54,789 nt of DNA from Calothrix sp. FI2-JRJ7 (GTDB lineage Bacteria; Cyanobacteriota; Cyanobacteriia; Cyanobacteriales; Nostocaceae): positions 1-54,789 of the forward strand of contig JAHHGX010000025.1 of the NCBI GenBank assembly GCA_019359675.1, written 5' to 3'. A program made the position numbers and the translations under genes. Positions 7,735-14,564 of the stretch are shown one piece after another. Under the pieces are notes generated by a model. That model was not told the DNA's origin. It saw nothing but the letters and a program-made list of their open reading frames with translations, and made no database searches. Position 1 is the first letter of the stretch. Each line of letters starts with the position of its first letter.

Positions 7735-8451
7735 ATGCAACAGCAAGAAATTCTTTTAACAGGTGGCAAAACCAATCTTGGCAGCATCGTTCGTGTCGGA
7801 GATACTGTAAGGCGCCCACTTAATAATAACAGTACTTTTGTTCATAAGTTCTTACAGTATCTAGAAAATATTAACTTTGATGCATCACCACGTTTCCTAG
7901 GTATCGATCAAAAAGGAAGAGAAATAATTAGTTACATAGAGGGAGACGTACCATCAAACCTGGGATACTATTCAGATAAGCAGTTAATTGTAGCAGCAAA
8001 ATTAATTCGACGCTTTCATAATGCTACACAAGGATGTGAACTAGCTAATCACGAAGAAATTATTTGTCATAACGATTTATCGCCATGTAACTTTGTATTT
8101 ATAGATGATATGCCAATATCAATTATAGACTTTGAGATGGCGGCGCCGGGAACGCGAATCTTCGATTTAGCCTACGCCGCATGGTTATGGTTAGATATTG
8201 GTAACGAAGAAATTAGCGCAAACAACCAAAAGCGCAGATTAGTACTATTTACAGAAGCTTATGGTATATCTGAGATAAACTTGCTAATTGAAGTAATGAC
8301 CAAGCGGCAGAGTATTTTAATAAAAGAAGGACATAGGCGCCAAAAACCCTGCATGGTAAAATGGGCAAAATCAGCATTACAATGGACAAAACGTGAATTT
8401 TGCCATCTTATTTCTACGGCAAATTCTCAATCTACCATACATTCTAGTTAA
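7735..8451 (+). CDS. Aminoglycoside phosphotransferase (APH)-family kinase
   Basis: The 238-residue protein shows the APH/choline kinase catalytic signatures: CHNDLSPCNFVF (catalytic loop HxDxxxxN, about residues 117-128) and IIDFEMAAPG (metal-binding D, about 135-144). The N-terminal lobe is short (VGDTVRRPLNNNSTFVHKFL), as in many small APH-family members. Such enzymes phosphorylate small molecules; many are unrelated to antibiotic resistance. It is divergent from a TetR regulator. The substrate cannot be told from sequence. Confidence 0.88.
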   Translation: MQQQEILLTGGKTNLGSIVRVGDTVRRPLNNNSTFVHKFLQYLENINFDASPRFLGIDQKGREIISYIEGDVPSNLGYYSDKQLIVAAKLIRRFHNATQGCELANHEEIICHNDLSPCNFVFIDDMPISIIDFEMAAPGTRIFDLAYAAWLWLDIGNEEISANNQKRRLVLFTEAYGISEINLLIEVMTKRQSILIKEGHRRQKPCMVKWAKSALQWTKREFCHLISTANSQSTIHSS

Positions 8452-8628
8452 AATGGATACTTGCTGCTAAAATAAAAAGGCGAGTTTTAATAAATAAAAA
8501 TACTTATTTTTATAATTTAACGTTATAAAAGATACTAAAACACCACTGCGGCGCCAAATGTCCACCATTAGTGGACATTTGCTATAATCAAAAAAATTAA
8601 ATGTGTTGCCCAATTTCAAACATTACTT

Positions 8629-8961
8629 TCAAAATTGCTGTGCCATTGCTTCAATTGTGGCTTCTAATCCTGGTAAATAATTTTAGATTACATTCCAAAC
8701 AATATCTAAGTCAACATCAAGATACTCATGTGTTAATCTGTTGCGGAAGCCAGCAATACGATTCCATTCAATATCAGGGTAGGCATTTTTCCAATCGGAT
8801 AGTAATTTTTATACAGATTCACACATAACCTGAACCTTTCTTAATACAGCGTCTTAAGTTTTAATGTCATTGAAGAAAACTTCTTTCCCTTCAAGCGTAT
8901 ATTGGTTAATTCGATTAATATAATCACGAATATGGATGAGGTAAACACGACCTTCTTTCAT
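8629..8961 (-). pseudogene. HepT-like (DUF86) toxin with three in-frame stops
   Basis: Reading 111 codons on the minus strand gives a full HepT-like protein: MKEGRVYLIHIRDYINRINQ at the start, NRIAGFRNRLTHEYLDVDLD carrying the R-x4-H-x-Y motif of HepT RNases, and EATIEAMAQQF at the end. The frame is interrupted only by three TAA codons, with no frameshift. The start codon overlaps the stop of the MntA-like remnant (ATGA), as in intact mntA-hepT pairs. The stops should prevent production of a full toxin unless they are read through. Confidence 0.85.
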
Positions 8962-9096
8962 AACACAATAGCCTCACTCAATGCTTTATCTCTAATTAAA
9001 TAATGTAAAGAATTAAATGTGACTACATCTACTCGCCGCTTTAACAAATTTTCTAAATCCTCAACTAATCCACTAGGAAACCAAGATGAGATTTTA
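8958..9096 (-). pseudogene. MntA-like nucleotidyltransferase remnant
   Basis: Only the C-terminal part remains: WFPSGLVEDLENLLKRRVDV then VTFNSLHYLIRDKALSEAIV. This matches the end of the MNT-domain antitoxins that pair with HepT and AMPylate it. The nucleotidyltransferase motif (GSxxxGxxxxxSDxD) is missing because the gene is cut at about 9096, where a truncated DJ-1/PfpI gene begins on the other strand. It is non-functional. Confidence 0.82.
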
Positions 9097-9584
9097 TCTG
9101 TGTTCCAGGTGGTGGAATGGGACAAGTAGAGATGATGCGTGATACACAGGTATTAAAATTTCTACAAGCGCAAGCGCAAACTACAAAATATGTAACATCT
9201 GTTTGTACAGGTTCACTTATTTTAGGCGCCGCAGGTTTGTTACAAGGTTATAAAGCAGCGTGTCACTGGGCATTTCGCGAGAACTTAGCATTTATGGGAG
9301 TTGATCTAAGCACAGAACGAGTTGTAATTGACAGAAACCGTATTACAGGTGGAGGTGTAACAGCAGGTATTGATTTTGCGTTAGTTTTAGCAGCAGAACT
9401 ATGTGGTGAAAACACAGCCAAATTCATTCAACTGCTTCTCGAATATAATCCGGCGCCACCATTTAACGCTGGTTTACCAGAAGGGGCGGGTGAAGAGTTG
9501 GTAGCAATGGTCAAAAAGTCCGGGTCAGAATTAATAGCCGCATCTCTAGAAGCTTCTAAAGAAGCAGCACAATATAATTTTTAA
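9096..9584 (+). pseudogene. DJ-1/PfpI-family protein, 5' truncated
   Basis: The visible protein matches the last two thirds of DJ-1/PfpI enzymes of the isonitrile hydratase-like or AraC-linked type. VPGGGMGQVEMMRD is the conserved loop, SVCTGSLILGAAGLLQG carries the nucleophile Cys elbow, and CHW and GGGVTAGIDFALVLAAEL follow. Family members have about 60 further residues before VPGG, absent here because the MntA remnant abuts directly. The ATG at 9117 lies after the GGG loop and is unlikely to give a folded protein, so I treat the gene as a remnant although the frame stays open for 155 codons. Confidence 0.75.
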
Positions 9585-9906
9585 GACAATCAGAAAAAAT
9601 GGTGTTATACTACAGTGTAGTGTACATAAGTCACTAAGACTGGCAAAATAGTTCACAATTTGTAATTCAGTAAGAAATAAGAAAATGAAGTACTAGAAAT
9701 TACTTTTATCTATTGGTTCATATATATTAAGTAATGTCAATTAGCGTATCGCTATGAATTGATATTAGATATAGTGCGAGAATAATACTTATAGATAAAA
9801 GTAGATAAGTAGAGATGTATAGTGCGGTTGAAAGCGCGTCTCTACAAGATAAAGAAATTTATGCAATTGAAATAAAAATATAATTTTGCGCTTAGGAGAA
9901 TAATTT
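9585..9906. other. Intergenic region upstream of the ABC-F gene
   Basis: No gene is visible. It holds a hairpin with arms TCAATT/AATTGA and AGCG/CGCT (about 9735-9761) and a GTAGAGA...TCTCTAC palindrome (9809-9845). Leaders of ABC-F genes often carry attenuators, but no leader peptide is evident here. Confidence 0.5.
9809..9845. repeat. GTAGAGACGCG palindromic repeat, copy 2
   Basis: GTAGAGATG and CGCGTCTCTAC flank a diverged centre. It belongs to the same family as 486-514 and 50858-50885. Confidence 0.7.
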
Positions 9907-11505
9907 ATGTTGCATGTAAAAGCGCTGCAAGTTAATTTTGGTTTGCAATCCGTTTTGCATAATATATCATTTGGATTGACAAGTGGTGAAGTTCTAGCTA
10001 TTACAGGCGCCAATGGTGCAGGCAAGTCTACGTTACTCAAGTGTATTACAGGTATAATGGCGCCGACTTCAGGAGAAATACAGCGTCAAAAAGGTCTTAG
10101 TTTTGCTTACTTACCACAAAATACACCTGACTCAAATAACTCAGTAATAGAATTTTTACTTTCTGATTTTCCTGATATTTACGAAAATTATCAAAAGATA
10201 TATTCTGCTAATTCGGAAACAATAGAATATGCGAATGCTATCAGCGAGTATATGGAAGTCGGTGGATATGAGATGGAAGTGAAACTTCAGCGACTTATCA
10301 AATCATTTGCTTTCTCTGAAAACGATTTATTTAAGTCATTAGGGTGTTTTTCTGAAGGTCAGAAGCGAATTTTTGCTTTACTACGATTATTTTTGACAGA
10401 AGCACAGCTATTAATTTTAGATGAGCCTACAAATCATCTAGATATTTCAATGCGACTTTACCTTGAAGAAGTTATTATTGCAGAAAAACATAAAGGGCGT
10501 ACTTTTATCGTTGTTAGTCATGACCGAGCTTTTGTAGATAAAATAGCTGACCGTACTCTTTATATTCAGCGTGGTGAGAGTGTTTTAGTTCAAGGGGGAT
10601 ATTCTCAGATACAAGTACATCTTGAGCAAGAGTTTCAAAGTCGGCGCCAACTATCAATGGAAATTCAAGATAAAATTAATAAACTTGAACGTGAAGCTCG
10701 ACGAAAGAAAGTTTGGTCGGGTCGTAAGGAGAAAGAAAAAATAGGTGCCGCTGATAAAGGTTTTGTTGGTGCGCGCGCTGCTGCTTTAGCCAAACGTGCC
10801 AAAGAAGTAGAACGCAAGCAACAGCAGATGATGGATAAACTTAAAGTTGAAAAGCCATTCGTTGAAAAAAGACTAAATCTATCTTTTGCAAACTATACTG
10901 TTGTGAATAAAGAAATTTTATCAACGAAAAATTTATCTAAATCATTTGAGAATCGTAAAATCTTTGAAAATTTAACACTGGAAGTTAGTACACATGACCG
11001 ATTAGCTATTATTGGTTCTAATGGTAGCGGCAAGACTACATTGATGAAATGCTTGTTAGGGCGCCTACAACCTGATAGCGGTAATGTATATCGCAATGAC
11101 TACGTGAAATGGCTCTATCTTCCCCAAAATATTCAAGATTATTTTCAGGCAGAGATTCTACTTGATAATTTGATGATATATGGAGCCGAAGAAACAATAG
11201 TACGTCAGTTTTTAGGTGCCGCTTCTTTACGACGCGATAGAGTATTACAACCTGTTTCTACTCTAAGTTATGGAGAACTAATGCGCGCGGCAATAGTTAG
11301 TGCTATTCTTGCTAAAGCTGAGTTTCTTTTCTTAGATGAACCTACCAACCATTTAGATATCGAGTCACTGGAAGTTTTAGATCAATTACTTGAAGATTTT
11401 CCTGGCGGTATGTTGTTTATTAGCCATGACCGCCAGTTTATTGCTAAAAACGCACGTACTATTTTTTCATTTGAGTCATCAATGTTAGTACCCGTCGAAT
11501 TTTAA
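9907..11505 (+). CDS. ABC-F family ATPase (ribosome-associated type)
   Basis: The 532-residue soluble protein has two ABC domains and no membrane segment. Walker A motifs are GANGAGKST (about 34-42) and GSNGSGKTT (about 370), and both Walker B motifs read LDEPTNHLD. The signature motifs are degenerate, FSEGQ in the first domain and LSYGE in the second. The interdomain linker is charged and helical (about 240-320; KINKLEREARRKKVWSGRKE). ABC-F proteins act on the ribosome as translation factors or antibiotic-protection proteins. A good ribosome-binding site (AGGAG) precedes the ATG. The sequence does not decide between housekeeping and resistance roles. Confidence 0.92.
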   Translation: MLHVKALQVNFGLQSVLHNISFGLTSGEVLAITGANGAGKSTLLKCITGIMAPTSGEIQRQKGLSFAYLPQNTPDSNNSVIEFLLSDFPDIYENYQKIYSANSETIEYANAISEYMEVGGYEMEVKLQRLIKSFAFSENDLFKSLGCFSEGQKRIFALLRLFLTEAQLLILDEPTNHLDISMRLYLEEVIIAEKHKGRTFIVVSHDRAFVDKIADRTLYIQRGESVLVQGGYSQIQVHLEQEFQSRRQLSMEIQDKINKLEREARRKKVWSGRKEKEKIGAADKGFVGARAAALAKRAKEVERKQQQMMDKLKVEKPFVEKRLNLSFANYTVVNKEILSTKNLSKSFENRKIFENLTLEVSTHDRLAIIGSNGSGKTTLMKCLLGRLQPDSGNVYRNDYVKWLYLPQNIQDYFQAEILLDNLMIYGAEETIVRQFLGAASLRRDRVLQPVSTLSYGELMRAAIVSAILAKAEFLFLDEPTNHLDIESLEVLDQLLEDFPGGMLFISHDRQFIAKNARTIFSFESSMLVPVEF

Positions 11506-11557
11506 ACTTATCTTAAAAGACTAAGGCGCCAACAAGCCAATTCAAATAATACTGATT

Positions 11558-11890
11558 TCATGAGGTAATTCTTTGAAGCTCAAGGTAAACAATTTTTTCT
11601 TCAAGATTGGTACTATTCAAAGCAATTTGCCTCTTACTCTCAAGAACGTCTCTTGCCCTTACCAGCACAAGCCAAATATTTAACTCATTGCTTAATTCTT
11701 CAAAAACTGCTTCATAAGACTTCAGTTCACTTAAGAGCGAATCTGGAAAAAATATAACTGCAAGTAATTCCCATTCTCGATATTCTGGCTCTGTAATTAC
11801 GTGTATAAAACATTCTTCTAATAGCTCTCGAAGCCTGCCATTACAATGGTTTTTTACTTTGGTGGACTCTTTTAAATAACGCAGAGTCAT
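11558..11890 (-). CDS. Hypothetical protein, 110 aa
   Basis: I do not recognise this protein. It is predicted mostly helical, acidic and soluble (RELLEECFIHVITEPEYREW, ELKSYEAVFEELSNELNIWL), with no signal peptide or membrane segment. It lies 92 bases after another small minus-strand gene (11983-12159) and converges with the ABC-F gene. Codon use and composition look like real coding sequence, but no catalytic or binding motif is visible. Confidence 0.6.
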   Translation of the reverse strand: MTLRYLKESTKVKNHCNGRLRELLEECFIHVITEPEYREWELLAVIFFPDSLLSELKSYEAVFEELSNELNIWLVLVRARDVLESKRQIALNSTNLEEKIVYLELQRITS

Positions 11891-11982
11891 ATTACCTCGT
11901 GCAATAATTGTAACTTTTGGTAGTAGTTGTTATAACATAATTATCACGCACTAAACTAGTACAAGACAAATTAATATAAATC

Positions 11983-12159
11983 TTATAAAGAATAATTATT
12001 TAACTGCCAATTGAGCAGCCTGTTTTCATAGCGACGGTTACGACGGCGCCGTTTTGCCGCATTCGCACGTTTGTGCGCGCGCTTGTCTACAACAATAAAA
12101 TCTAAGTCTTGAGCATCATCCCAAGCTTGAACATCATTATCAGAAGTACGCTTTGCCAT
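11983..12159 (-). CDS. Small basic hypothetical protein, 58 aa
   Basis: The 58-residue frame begins MAKRTSDNDVQAWDDAQDLD and continues through a strongly basic helix (DKRAHKRANAAKRRRRNRRY) to NNYSL. It has an acidic N-terminal third and an Arg/Lys-rich centre that could contact nucleic acid. I do not recognise the family. The clear domain-like charge segregation and good coding appearance make it more likely than not a genuine gene. It lies upstream of the 110-residue hypothetical gene on the same strand. Confidence 0.55.
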   Translation of the reverse strand: MAKRTSDNDVQAWDDAQDLDFIVVDKRAHKRANAAKRRRRNRRYENRLLNWQLNNYSL

Positions 12160-12251
12160 ATTTCTAAGATGATTTTACTGTCTAGGTTTTCTCCCATTAT
12201 CTAAAGTTTTATTTAGTAATGTCAATAGGTGTTGGGAAAGTCAAAAGTAAA

Positions 12252-12277
12252 GTGCAGTCACGCGCTTGTAACTGCAC
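12252..12277 (-). terminator. Hairpin terminator after the GNGNW-repeat gene
   Basis: GTGCAGT and ACTGCAC form a 7-bp stem 31 bases past the stop codon of the minus-strand gene; on that strand the hairpin is followed by a T-rich run (TTTACTTTTGACTTT). Confidence 0.6.
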
Positions 12278-12307
12278 ATCAGAACATTAGGGTTGAGCGG
12301 ATAGAGT

Positions 12308-14389
12308 TTAAACGCTTGCTAAGGATGCAAATGGATTTTGCATAGTATAAGCATCTTTATTGCGAATTACTTTATCAAAAGTTGCTTTCTCGGAAGAGTC
12401 AAAGTCGTCTGTTAAACCATAAAAGACATTGCCCATTTTTGTAACTGTTGTACTAACTAAGTCGTCAACAACACTCTTGATTTCTGCACCAAGCGCTAAG
12501 TTGTTAACTTTTTCAAGTAAGCTGGAAACGGTGAGTTGATTAGCGGGTGTGTTGTCAAGAACAACAGACCAGTTACCATTACCAATGACAATACTGTTAC
12601 TTGTAAATACCCAGTTACCATTACCAATGACTAGGTTGTTATTTCCGAAGTTGTAGTTACCATTACCTAGCGTTGAGTTATCGCTTCCAATATTCCAGTT
12701 ACCATTACCAAAAGTGTTACTTCCACTACTGTAATCTAAATTCCAGTTACCATTACCAACTGTTTTATTGTCACTTGAAAAATTCCAGTTACCATTACCA
12801 ATGGTAGCGTTATTAGTGGCGGTATCCCAGTTCCAGTTGTTGTTACCGATACTGGCATTGTTTGTTCCATAGTCTCTATTAGCATTACCAATAGTAGCGT
12901 TACCGGAACCAAAGTCTCTGTTGCCGTAACCTAAAGGAATTTCGCCTTCGGGAGTTTGAAAGATGTTGGCGGTACCTGTCAAAGGTAATAATCCTTCAAG
13001 TGCCCATCCCAAGAATTTGAAGAGTCTGCCATCAAGTTTTTCTATTGCAGTCTCGTTCTCGTTACTAGCAAATGGGTTTTCACCAGCAAAAGGATTGTTT
13101 GTACCTGCAAACGGGTTATTCTCACCAACAAAATTGGTAAAAGATTCAACGGTGAGACCAAAGCCAGCCATATCTGACCGGAAAAGCGTTAAAAGTTCGG
13201 AAGGAGAATTTAGTGGGGATTGGTTACCAGAATTACCACCAAACAGGCTGTTAGAACCCATACTTCTAAAACTTTCTCTCAAGTCTAGTACAAAGTCTAA
13301 GGTTCCTGAAAGAGTCTCATTTACAGAGGCGCCTGCAAATGGATTATTACCACTGCCACCACCAGTTATAGGATTACCACCAGCTCCACCAGCACCGCCA
13401 CCAAATGGGTTGCCGCCACCAGCTCCACCAGCTCCACCAGCACCGCCACCAAATGGGTTGCCGCCACTAGCTCCACCAGCACCGCCACCAAATGGGTTGC
13501 CGCCACCAGCTCCACCAGCTCCACCAGCACCGCCACTAAATGGGTTGCCGCCACCAGCTCCACCAGCTCCACCAGCACCGCCACCAAATGGGTTGCCGCC
13601 ACCAGCTCCACCAGCACCGCCACCAAATGGGTTGCCGCCACTAGCACCGCCAGCTCCACCAGCACCGCCACTAAATGGGTTGCCACCGCCGCTACCGGAG
13701 CCACCAAATGGGCTACCACCGCTACTACCGGAGCCACCACCAGTTAATGAGTTACCACTACCAGGACTTGGGGGTGGATTACCAGCGTCAGCAGCGGCAA
13801 TTAGGCTAACGTCACCAGTATCAACAGTTGGACTATTACCAGTCAGATACAGATCACTGACACCTGTAGACGGATTGCTGCTACCATCAACAGATACATT
13901 ACCACCGTTAACTGGTGAACTGCTGCCATTAGTAGGCATCGGATAGTTTTCACCAAATTGCGACACCAAAAAGTCTCTAGCTGGCAGTTCAGGCATATTG
14001 CCTTCACCAAAAGGATTGTTACCATTCGCAAATGGGTTTTCATTTGCAACTGTGTAAGTCTTTTTATCACCCCCCTCACTTACAAATTTATCATTCAGTC
14101 TATTAAAAACTACGGTTACAAAGTTATCAAGAGCGTTTCTTGCCTGTGTTGCAAACCTCTGTGGATTATCTCCTGGAATTACTGATGCTGCGTTACCAAC
14201 TATTATGTTGCCACTAAGGGAGAGACCTCCAATATTACTGCTACTTTTACCAAGTGAAACCCCACCAAGTAAAGAATTACTGTTACTAGTCGATAGTGAG
14301 TTACTAGTTTTTAGAACATTGGCGCCAGTAGGTGTACCAAGTGTGTTGTTATTCAGATTAAGAGATGTAGTTGAAAATCCGGTTTCCAT
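12308..14389 (-). CDS. Gly-rich NPF-repeat protein with GNGNW repeats, 693 aa
   Basis: I do not recognise the family. The protein has four parts: a Ser/Asn-rich N-terminus with a helical patch (about 75-105; RFATQARNALDNFVTVVFNR); a low-complexity region (about 217-354) of GGAGGAGGGNPFGG-type units repeating NPF; a less repetitive part with further NPFAG motifs (about 410-450) and a hydrophobic helix (FKFLGWALEGLLPLTG); and eight or so 14-residue units (about 489-617) of the form IGNGNWNFSSDNKT. The last repeats resemble beta-solenoid rungs. No classical signal peptide is evident. A paralog lies immediately upstream. A role in sheath or surface structure is plausible but only inference. Confidence 0.8.
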   Translation of the reverse strand: METGFSTTSLNLNNNTLGTPTGANVLKTSNSLSTSNSNSLLGGVSLGKSSSNIGGLSLSGNIIVGNAASVIPGDNPQRFATQARNALDNFVTVVFNRLNDKFVSEGGDKKTYTVANENPFANGNNPFGEGNMPELPARDFLVSQFGENYPMPTNGSSSPVNGGNVSVDGSSNPSTGVSDLYLTGNSPTVDTGDVSLIAAADAGNPPPSPGSGNSLTGGGSGSSGGSPFGGSGSGGGNPFSGGAGGAGGASGGNPFGGGAGGAGGGNPFGGGAGGAGGAGGGNPFSGGAGGAGGAGGGNPFGGGAGGASGGNPFGGGAGGAGGAGGGNPFGGGAGGAGGNPITGGGSGNNPFAGASVNETLSGTLDFVLDLRESFRSMGSNSLFGGNSGNQSPLNSPSELLTLFRSDMAGFGLTVESFTNFVGENNPFAGTNNPFAGENPFASNENETAIEKLDGRLFKFLGWALEGLLPLTGTANIFQTPEGEIPLGYGNRDFGSGNATIGNANRDYGTNNASIGNNNWNWDTATNNATIGNGNWNFSSDNKTVGNGNWNLDYSSGSNTFGNGNWNIGSDNSTLGNGNYNFGNNNLVIGNGNWVFTSNSIVIGNGNWSVVLDNTPANQLTVSSLLEKVNNLALGAEIKSVVDDLVSTTVTKMGNVFYGLTDDFDSSEKATFDKVIRNKDAYTMQNPFASLASV
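12541..12925 (-). repeat. 42-bp coding repeats (GNGNW 14-residue units)
   Basis: The coding strand repeats GGTAATGGTAACTGG-like blocks about every 42 bases, giving IGNGNWNF, VGNGNWNL, FGNGNWNI, LGNGNYNF, IGNGNWVF and IGNGNWSV. Spacing is regular, with occasional two- or three-residue insertions, as expected for solenoid rungs. Confidence 0.85.
13366..13740 (-). repeat. NPF/Gly coding repeats of the 693-aa protein
   Basis: About nine units encode GGNPFGGGAGGAGG with variable numbers of GGA blocks (unit length about 36-54 bases). The DNA units are nearly identical, pointing to recent expansion or gene conversion. Confidence 0.85.
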
Positions 14390-14528
14390 TAAAAATAACC
14401 CTTTCTATTTAAGAAAACAAAAGTTTGTAGTAGAAATTAACCTTGAATAGAGAAAAGCCTGCTACGCGAATATTTATTCGATCGTTACTCTATTTTTTGA
14501 TCCAGGCTCGTTGTCAGACTTTTAGCAG

Positions 14529-14552
14529 AAACGCTCTTTAGAAAAGAGCGTT
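14529..14552. terminator. Hairpin terminator between the two NPF-repeat genes
   Basis: AAACGCTCTT and AAGAGCGTTT form a 10-bp stem just past the stop codon of the 654-residue protein. The stronger T-run is on the plus-strand side, but its position suits termination of the minus-strand upstream gene, so it may act in both directions. Confidence 0.55.
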
Positions 14553-14564
14553 TTTAGCTATAGT

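Noticed and set aside
8601-8828. Plus-strand open frame of 75 residues
   Set aside because: It is antisense to the HepT pseudogene, whose minus-strand reading is strongly supported.
12963-13946. Long plus-strand frame of Pro/Leu-rich repeats (PPNGLPPP)
   Set aside because: It is the complement of the Gly/NPF-repeat gene at 12308-14389. Low-complexity repeats keep several frames open; the minus-strand frame is longer, has sensible ends and a terminator.
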